Below, one piece after another: positions 6,343 through 10,707 of a DNA stretch of 10,707 bases. The stretch comes from JAGLWW01 sp964640225. GTDB lineage: Archaea > Aenigmatarchaeota > Aenigmatarchaeia > PWEA01 > JAGHBM01. Location: the NCBI GenBank assembly GCA_964640225.1, contig CAZXFI010000019.1, positions 1 through 10,707 of the forward strand, written 5' to 3'. The position numbers and the translations under genes were made by a program. The number at the start of each line of letters is the position of its first letter. Position 1 is the first letter of the stretch. Under the pieces are notes generated by a model. The model did not search any database, was not told where the DNA came from, and was given only the letters and a program-made list of their open reading frames with translations.

Positions 6343-6366
6343 CTTATAAATGCTCGTTTCAAAAAG
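6343..6366 (-). promoter_or_regulatory. Promoter of the first Dsb-like gene
   Basis: On the minus strand TTTTTGAAAC (6365-6356) is followed four bases later by TTTATAAGG (6351-6343). That predicts transcription near 6320 and a roughly 75-base leader ending in a strong ribosome site. TGGGTTATTT occurs twice just upstream (about 6368-6390). The TTTTTGAAAC plus TATA arrangement recurs before the paralogous gene near 9611-9634. Confidence 0.5.
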
Positions 6367-6423
6367 TGAAATAACCCAAAATAACCCAGAAAGTGAGTGA
6401 AAATAAAGGGTTGGCACGGGTTT

Positions 6424-7020
6424 TTAAACTGAATACAAAAATACGCCCCTGAAGTATTTGACTTTCTTGTTGCCCTGAATTATTACGGCCAGTTCAAAAT
6501 TATCTTTCCAGTCATCCCACGAAATTAAACTGATTTTTCCTTGGTTTATCTTCTCAGATAGTTTTTCTTTTGCCACATAATTGACATTTGCATTATTGGG
6601 AAGAATTTTATTTACTGCTGATTCTGGCAGATGGGTGTAAATCTCATTCCCGGACAACTCCGAATACCTGATAAATCTCTTCTCACTGGAAACCAAAGTA
6701 TAACCCGATTCTACAATTCTTTCCTCGGTATTCCCGGGCAGTTCGGATTTTTTCGCTCTCCTACCAATCAGTGCCTTTTCGATATTTCCGGCTTCCAGAG
6801 CAGACAAAACCCCGGACGCGGAACCAAATCGTTTCAATTCATACTGACCGTCTTCGGAAATCGAAAGTGCTTCTTCCCGCATCGTAGGGCAATAACCCAG
6901 AACTATCTCTTCATTCTCACTCTCCGGTCCGATTGTATATCCCGTGAAGTTGGGCTTAACTACCAGAAGTGCCGAAAGCAGGAATATAGCAAATATTATT
7001 ACAGCCGCCAATCCCTTCAT
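6424..7020 (-). CDS. Membrane-anchored extracytoplasmic protein, possibly binding-protein-like
   Basis: 198 residues. Residues about 4-21 are one hydrophobic segment serving as signal anchor; the rest faces outward. I do not recognise a named family. The segment LGYCPTM near residue 41, then SGVLSALEAGNIEKALIGRRA (residues 69-89, split here by family logic into a helix and strand), resembles the way periplasmic binding proteins sense a ligand between two lobes, and ELSGNEIYTHLP could be the lobe crossing. At under 180 outward residues it is shorter than a full two-lobe protein. The ATG at 7020 is favoured because a TATA-like box (7050-7041) sits 26 bases upstream, giving a leaderless message. 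It lies between a Dsb-like gene and the lipoate genes, in its own unit. Confidence 0.55.
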   Translation of the reverse strand: MKGLAAVIIFAIFLLSALLVVKPNFTGYTIGPESENEEIVLGYCPTMREEALSISEDGQYELKRFGSASGVLSALEAGNIEKALIGRRAKKSELPGNTEERIVESGYTLVSSEKRFIRYSELSGNEIYTHLPESAVNKILPNNANVNYVAKEKLSEKINQGKISLISWDDWKDNFELAVIIQGNKKVKYFRGVFLYSV

Positions 7021-7040
7021 ATGTTTAATTGGTTTGGAAA

Positions 7041-7061
7041 CATTTTTAAGTTTTCAAAAAA
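7041..7061 (-). promoter_or_regulatory. Promoter of the 6424-7020 gene
   Basis: On the minus strand TTTTTTGAAAAC (7061-7050) runs directly into CTTAAAAATG (7050-7041), centred 26 bases before ATG 7020, the spacing of a leaderless archaeal promoter. The upstream TTTTTTGAAA resembles the two Dsb-like promoters, though its distance to the TATA box is shorter. Confidence 0.4.
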
Positions 7062-7095
7062 TTTTCATGCGGCAAAAACGCGGTTTTTTATTATT

Positions 7096-8133
7096 TCACT
7101 TTTCCCTGTCATTTAAAAAATCTACCGTATTCCTGAATTCAACGGATTTGTGCGGCTCTATGTCAAAAAATACAAGCTCCTCGCATTCGCCGCATTCAAC
7201 TACAGCCTCCCCGTATGGGCTGACAATTCTGCTGTTTCCAAAATAATTGAATTGCGAATCCGCACCGCATCTGTTGACCGCGACAGTCCACACCTGATTG
7301 TCCAGTGCCCGTGCGCTTGAGGCAATTTTCCATTGGGCCGAAAACGGTCTGGGCCAGTTGGCCGGTATGAAAATAATTTCAGCGCCGCGTACGGCCAGTT
7401 GCCGCGAAACTTCCGGAAATATGGTGTCGTAACAGACCATCATTCCAAGACGGCCGTAGTCCGTGGACATGCATCCGCACGTCTTGCCTCGGTCAACGGC
7501 ATTTTTCTCATCCAGGAAAAGGTGGATTTTCCTGTGTTTTCCCGCGATTTCTCCTTTTGAATCTATGAAGATGCCGGTGTTGTAAAGTGTGTTGTTTTCC
7601 TTTTCAACCACTGAACCGACTATGGAAATATTGTTTTGCTTCGCAATTTTTCCCAGCTTTTTTGTTGTTTTTCCCGGGATTATTTCCGCCAGTTCACCGA
7701 ACCTATTGAAAATACCGCCTGTTGTGAAGTATTCGGGAAAGCAGACAATATCGGCCTTTTTTCTGGCAGCCCTTGCCGCGTAGTCCTCGATTTTGTTCAG
7801 GTTTGCGTCTTTGTCCCCGGAAACAATGTCAATTTGCGCTATCGCTACCTTTATTTTCCTGTCCATGCGAAGCGCGGTCAGTATGTCGGATGAATTGAAG
7901 CCCATGACCTTAATATTTTTTTCCCTGAGGACTCTGTCAATTGAATCTGTCACGGATTTGGGGTTTTTAATGTTTTTGCCCAAAAGGGCATTTTCAACCG
8001 CAAATATTGACTCTTCGGGATGCATAAAAAAATCGCCGGTTATTTTGATGTCTTTTATGATGTTGTTTTCAGTTTCAAGGTCAATCCTCAAGAGTTTTCT
8101 TCCGGGGGCCTTGTAATCCAAGTGCTTTTTCAT
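7096..8133 (-). CDS. LplB lipoate-ligase accessory domain fused to a nitrilase-family amidohydrolase
   Basis: 345 residues, two domains. Residues 1-90 match the lipoate-ligase C-terminal/LplB domain: KAPGRKLLRI, then IKDIKITGDFFMHPEE (the conserved GDFF-P-E turn) and a helical tail. In archaea such as Thermoplasma this separate domain is needed by LplA for lipoate adenylation. Residues 93-340 form a carbon-nitrogen hydrolase with the full triad: Glu134 in CFPEYF, Lys202 in HRKIHLF, Cys234 in VCYDTIFPE, plus the late NRCG and GNSRIVSP segments. ATG 8133 follows GGAGGGGG and overlaps the lplA stop as ATGA, so both proteins are made together. The nitrilase superfamily includes biotinidase, which frees a cofactor from lysine amide, so lipoamide or lipoyl-lysine hydrolysis is a reasonable inference. 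ATG 8148 is an alternative start. Confidence 0.85.
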   Translation of the reverse strand: MKKHLDYKAPGRKLLRIDLETENNIIKDIKITGDFFMHPEESIFAVENALLGKNIKNPKSVTDSIDRVLREKNIKVMGFNSSDILTALRMDRKIKVAIAQIDIVSGDKDANLNKIEDYAARAARKKADIVCFPEYFTTGGIFNRFGELAEIIPGKTTKKLGKIAKQNNISIVGSVVEKENNTLYNTGIFIDSKGEIAGKHRKIHLFLDEKNAVDRGKTCGCMSTDYGRLGMMVCYDTIFPEVSRQLAVRGAEIIFIPANWPRPFSAQWKIASSARALDNQVWTVAVNRCGADSQFNYFGNSRIVSPYGEAVVECGECEELVFFDIEPHKSVEFRNTVDFLNDREK

Positions 8134-8885
8134 CTCAACCCCCTCCATTCTTCTGTGGAGTATTTTTCATCGCACAATTTTTTGGCAAGCTTTGATTCGT
8201 AATCCGTCATGCCGCTTTCTTCAAAACAAATGCCAAAAGTCTTCTCAAATCCCGACACAATTGCGTTGCTGAGTTTTTCCAGTTCCATTTCCCTGCCGAG
8301 TTCTTTTCTTATTGAGGTCACTCTTTTTTCTGCCGATTCAATCATTCTGTCTTTTATTTTTTCGTTCGGAACTTTAAGCAGGGAGAACATTTTTTTCAGG
8401 TCTACATCCATGAGTATTGTGCCGTGCTGCAAAACAATGCCGCCCTTTCTTGTCTGGGCATTGCCTGATATTTTTTTGCCGTTCACGATAATGTCGTTTA
8501 TTGGCTTGAATTCTCCCGCGATTCCTACGGTTTTCAGCCCCACTGTCAATGCATTGCATACGGTCTTGTATGATTCAATTATGTCATTGGGGATGTTTTT
8601 TTCGGAAACAGCCATGGAGTATGTCAGTTCCCTGTCGTGGAAAACCGCTCCCCCGCCGCTATACCTTCTTACTATGTCAACGCCCATTTCTTTTGCCTTT
8701 TCCGCATCAACTTCCTGCTCCAGGCTCTGAAAATATCCAATTGAAAGGCAGGGAGGTTTCCAGGTAAAAAATCTCAGTGTGTTTGGAACCAGATTTTTTA
8801 TTCGCGTGGTCATGACAGCCTCGTCTATTGCCATCTGCATCGGGCCGTTGGTTTCTATTGATTTAATAAGTCTCCATTTTTCCAT
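8130..8885 (-). CDS. lplA: Lipoate-protein ligase A, catalytic subunit
   Basis: 251 residues from ATG 8885 (GGTGAT is 4-5 bases upstream; GTG 8894 would add three residues). It belongs to the BPL/LplA/LipB fold: early MQMAIDEAV helix, CLSIGYFQ strand, the lipoyl-AMP loop RRYSGGGAVFHD (residues 73-84), NDIIVNGKKISGNAQ with the catalytic Lys138, and HGTILMDVD (154-162). It should activate lipoate with ATP and attach it to lysines of carrier domains such as H protein or E2. It lacks the C-terminal accessory domain, which is supplied by the next gene, the archaeal split LplA/LplB arrangement. No lipoylated target or LipA gene is in the window, so scavenging rather than synthesis is suggested here. 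Confidence 0.9.
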   Translation of the reverse strand: MEKWRLIKSIETNGPMQMAIDEAVMTTRIKNLVPNTLRFFTWKPPCLSIGYFQSLEQEVDAEKAKEMGVDIVRRYSGGGAVFHDRELTYSMAVSEKNIPNDIIESYKTVCNALTVGLKTVGIAGEFKPINDIIVNGKKISGNAQTRKGGIVLQHGTILMDVDLKKMFSLLKVPNEKIKDRMIESAEKRVTSIRKELGREMELEKLSNAIVSGFEKTFGICFEESGMTDYESKLAKKLCDEKYSTEEWRGLR

Positions 8886-8886
8886 T

Positions 8887-9133
8887 TTAATCACCGACCA
8901 ATTCTATTTTAGTGCCGGAAGATGCCAGTACATCTTTTCCTGCAGCCAACTCAATATCAACCGAGTATGGTCCGGGATAAACTCCGCCGCAGCCGGAAGT
9001 GTAATGGGGGGTTTACCACGAATGTGATTTCATTCTCGCTGTTGTTGATATCAACGACTTTCGATTCATCAATATATGCATGGTTATACGGTTTAATTCC
9101 CGTCAATCGTCGCTGATAAACAAGTGTATGCAT
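8887..9133 (-). pseudogene. Frameshifted fragment of an extracellular beta-domain protein
   Basis: On the minus strand the frame from ATG 9133 reads IKPYNHAYIDESKVVDIN and ITFVVNPP, then breaks. The neighbouring frame continues with TSGCGGVYPGPYSVDIELA, then SSGTKIELVGD and a stop at 8889-8887, one base before the lplA ATG. Removing one base from the six-C run (9011-9006 on the plus strand GGGGGG) joins the halves into about 80 residues that look like one or two strands-rich Ig-like modules of a surface protein. There is no signal peptide, so the 5' part is missing. It may be a truncated gene, a sequencing error in a homopolymer, or a phase-variable site. It lies just after the Dsb-like gene, and slightly overlaps its 3' end. 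Confidence 0.5.
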
Positions 9134-9588
9134 AAATCTTCAGTTTTTCCTCCGCTCCCGTTTTCTTTATTTGAGTCAGAAATCAAATCATTGCATCCGT
9201 TTTGAATGCATTCCTGTATATAGCTTTCCATTTCTGTGCCCATGTAGTCGGCGTATCCCACCCAGTTCCTCTCGCCTATGAACGTGGTGGGAACACCCCT
9301 TGCCTGTATCCCGTGGGCGGATGCCGCTTTCTGAAAAAGTTCTTCATTCTCCTTGTTATTCCAGGTTTCAAACATCAATATTTCTATATCATCTCCGTAT
9401 TTTTGCTCCATCTCCTCGAGAAAAGTCTTTTCTTCAGCGCAGTGGGGACAGCCTTCTCCCCAGAAGAAATAAACCGTTACATTGTCTGTGCTTTCCTGTG
9501 CGTAGACGTTACCCGGGACTGTTGCCAGAAGCAAAACTATCATTATGGTCAATCCGTATGCTGCCTTTACCGTATCCGTATTTTTCAT
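9103..9588 (-). CDS. Secreted thioredoxin-like (Dsb-type) protein
   Basis: 161 residues from ATG 9588. The TTG at 9630 lies in the promoter and ATG 9597 is a weaker alternative; a TATA box at 9618-9611 predicts transcription at about 9589, so a leaderless message starting with MKNTD fits. A signal peptide runs to about residue 30 with VYA as a possible signal peptidase I site. The domain repeats the paralogue at 5772-6245: VYFFWGEGCPHC (Cys47, Cys50), FLEEMEQKY, the stretch AHGIQARGVPTTFIG with Pro100, and end cysteines 127 and 132. The C-terminal tail (SNKENGSGGK onward) is unlike the paralogue and may be altered by rearrangement. Unlike the other copy it has no lipobox. Likely role: thiol oxidation or isomerisation outside the membrane. 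Confidence 0.82.
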   Translation of the reverse strand: MKNTDTVKAAYGLTIMIVLLLATVPGNVYAQESTDNVTVYFFWGEGCPHCAEEKTFLEEMEQKYGDDIEILMFETWNNKENEELFQKAASAHGIQARGVPTTFIGERNWVGYADYMGTEMESYIQECIQNGCNDLISDSNKENGSGGKTEDLCIHLFISDD

Positions 9589-9610
9589 GAACTTCATTGT
9601 GCTGAAACCC

Positions 9611-9634
9611 CTTTTATACGTTAGTTTCAAAAAA
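9611..9634 (-). promoter_or_regulatory. Promoter of the second Dsb-like gene
   Basis: On the minus strand TTTTTTGAAAC (9634-9624) is followed five bases later by TATAAAAG (9618-9611), centred about 26 bases before ATG 9588. GGGTTTTA stands just upstream. The layout copies the promoter of the paralogue near 6343-6366. Confidence 0.5.
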
Positions 9635-9643
9635 TAAAACCCG

Positions 9644-10126
9644 TTAATCCAGGAACAATTCTCTCAATTCGTCGTTTAATATTATTTTATTGGTCATGCC
9701 GTTTTTATCTTTTTTTATTATCCCTTTCGTCTCCATTTTTGAAACTAATCTGGATATTTTGACTTTGCTTAGATTGAGTGAGCTGGCAAGGGTGCTCTGG
9801 TTTGCCGTTCCCCCATTTTGAATAAGCTCTTTCAGAATTCCCGCATCATTCCTGTCCAAAACATCCAGTATTTTCATTATGTTTTTTTCAGTTTTTATCT
9901 TTTCTTTCATAAAGTTTTTGCTGATGATATAGTAAATTATCAGGCCCACGAACATTCCGAAAGAGGCGGTTGAAACCACCATAACCCACGGAGGCAACTG
10001 GCACCCGCAGGCAACTGAAAAATTTTCAGTGGCATAGAAAATTGAAAATGACGTTAAAAATATGAAAAAAGTTATGACTGCGAAAATGAGTACAACGGGC
10101 TTGAATTTGCTTTCTGCACCAACCAT
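9644..10126 (-). CDS. Membrane-anchored winged-helix regulator with extracytoplasmic CGC
   Basis: 160 residues. Two transmembrane helices (about 10-31 and 46-69) enclose a short outward loop holding CGC followed by QLPPW (Cys40, Cys42). After a basic stop-transfer stretch and a charged linker, residues 84-155 form a winged helix: ILDVLDRND, ILKELIQNGG, a TANQSTLASSLNLSKVKISRLVSKME helix-turn-helix and a GIIKKDKNGMTNKIIL wing. This is a MarR-like DNA-binding domain in the cytoplasm tethered to the membrane. The exposed CxC pair could sense thiol redox state or a metal. It starts without a leader (TATA at 10160-10151) and sits just upstream of a Dsb-like gene, its probable target. Repeats TAAGACAC over its own promoter suggest autoregulation. 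Confidence 0.75.
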   Translation of the reverse strand: MVGAESKFKPVVLIFAVITFFIFLTSFSIFYATENFSVACGCQLPPWVMVVSTASFGMFVGLIIYYIISKNFMKEKIKTEKNIMKILDVLDRNDAGILKELIQNGGTANQSTLASSLNLSKVKISRLVSKMETKGIIKKDKNGMTNKIILNDELRELFLD

Positions 10127-10128
10127 TA

Positions 10129-10188
10129 TAAGACACCAATAATTTAAGACACTTATATACTTTTTTTGTCCCTTTTCTTATAAAACAC
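10129..10188 (-). promoter_or_regulatory. Promoter with repeated TAAGACAC elements
   Basis: A minus-strand TATA box, GTATATAAGT (10160-10151), precedes ATG 10126 by about 30 bases. TAAGACAC occurs at 10129-10136 and 10145-10152, exactly 16 bases apart and on either side of the expected transcription start; TAAAACAC at 10181-10188 is a third, weaker copy, overlapping a second TATA-like TTTTATAAG. Direct repeats at this place suit a repressor operator. Confidence 0.5.
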
Positions 10189-10269
10189 TTTAATTTACAT
10201 TTGTGAACACATTTGCCATTCATTAAGCAAAGCATACTTGCGATAGTTCGTAAATTTACATTACCAGTT

Positions 10270-10707
10270 CTACTCATATCTCAATGCATCAACTGGATTT
10301 AGTTTTGATGCTCTATAAGCTGGAATTGCTCCAGCAATCATTCCAATAATAACTGAAAACAATAAAGCTCCAATCACGAGTTCAGGAGTTATTGAAGTTG
10401 TCCCAAACATTCTGCTTGTCATCCCTTCACCATTAACACCCATAGAACCAATTAAGTTAGAACCAAAAACTCCGAATATAATCCCCCCAATTCCTCCAAC
10501 AAGTCCAATCAATGCAGAATTTAGCAAAAAGATTAGAAGAATATCCTTATTTTTTGTTCCAATTGCCTTCATTATTCCTATCTCTTTTGTTTTCTCTAAA
10601 ACAGAGGTAAACATGGTATTTGCTATTCCTACAGCCCCAACAATTAGAGAGATTACGGCAATAGCTGTAAGAAATAAGGTCATAGTACCCAATGTTTCAC
10701 TAATTCT
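10270..10707 (-). CDS. FtsX/MacB-type ABC transporter permease, C-terminal part
   Basis: The last 145 residues of a protein that runs off the right edge; the frame is open through 10707 (RISETLGTM), so the TTG at 10692 is not the start. The FtsX-like permease domain is clear: LTAIAVISLIVGAVGIANTM helix, the cytoplasmic EKTKEIGIMKAIGT segment that contacts the ATPase, a glycine-rich LVGGIGGIIFGVFG helix, and a last helix ending in AIPAYRASKLNPVDALRYE, the standard end of this family. Such permeases pair with an ATP-binding subunit to export lipids, peptides or macrolides, or act on envelope proteins. Its base composition is more AT-rich than the genes to its left. No partner gene is visible because the sequence ends. 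Confidence 0.9.
   Translation of the reverse strand, partial: RISETLGTMTLFLTAIAVISLIVGAVGIANTMFTSVLEKTKEIGIMKAIGTKNKDILLIFLLNSALIGLVGGIGGIIFGVFGSNLIGSMGVNGEGMTSRMFGTTSITPELVIGALLFSVIIGMIAGAIPAYRASKLNPVDALRYE

Noticed and set aside
8209..8730. A 173-codon plus-strand reading frame opposite lplA.
   Set aside because: It is antisense to a gene with clear catalytic motifs, has low-complexity Ser/Phe composition and no homology or ribosome site that I can see.
9589..9630. A longer Dsb-like protein starting at TTG 9630.
   Set aside because: The added codons overlap the TATA box and the shared TTTTTTGAAAC element; ATG 9588 gives a normal signal peptide.
1..10707. tRNA, rRNA, CRISPR arrays or complete insertion sequences.
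   Set aside because: No cloverleaf, rRNA core sequence, regularly spaced repeat-spacer array or transposase motif was found by reading both strands.

Overview
The window reads as archaeal DNA. First genes of transcription units have an AT-rich TATA-like box about 25 bases before the start codon and little or no leader (the NYN gene at 224, the genes starting at 7020 and 10126, probably 9588). Genes inside units carry GGAGG-type ribosome binding sites and ATGA or stop/SD overlaps. The split LplA/LplB lipoate ligase and the membrane-anchored winged-helix regulator also fit archaea. Small secreted redox lipoproteins and many orphan small genes suggest a DPANN-like or related uncultured lineage, but no marker gene fixes the taxonomy.

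Layout: 1-223 is non-coding and holds imperfect direct repeats. A NYN-domain RNase-like gene (224-817, + strand) ends in a hairpin. A strikingly AT-rich stretch (about 830-2220) follows, with an orphan lysine-rich protein and a frameshifted, truncated HNH endonuclease gene. From 2296 to 5580 lies one minus-strand unit: arsR, an ArsF-like thioredoxin-fold lipoprotein, an ArsG/CcdA-like permease, a di-cluster ferredoxin, a small MTH895-type thioredoxin and an ArsP/DUF318 permease. It has a perfect palindrome over the promoter and a hairpin/T-run terminator at its end. It looks like an electron-fed metalloid or organometalloid resistance system.

Upstream of arsR lies a decayed flavin disulfide-reductase fragment, then a secreted thioredoxin-like lipoprotein (5772-6245), a membrane-anchored protein with possible binding-protein features (6424-7020), and a two-gene lipoate unit: LplA (8130-8885) and a protein in which the LplB accessory domain is fused to a nitrilase-family amidohydrolase (7096-8133). 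A frameshifted fragment of an extracellular protein precedes lplA. A second secreted thioredoxin-like protein (9103-9588) and a two-TM winged-helix regulator with an outward-facing CGC motif (9644-10126) follow. The right edge cuts a MacB/FtsX-type ABC permease.

Thiol/disulfide chemistry is the common thread: efflux-linked thioredoxins, two exported CPHC proteins, a dithiol cofactor (lipoate) pathway, an ArsR sensor and a possible membrane thiol sensor. The most novel item is the LplB-nitrilase fusion, which could be a lipoate-recycling (lipoamidase) enzyme. Three or four broken genes show that the region is being rearranged.
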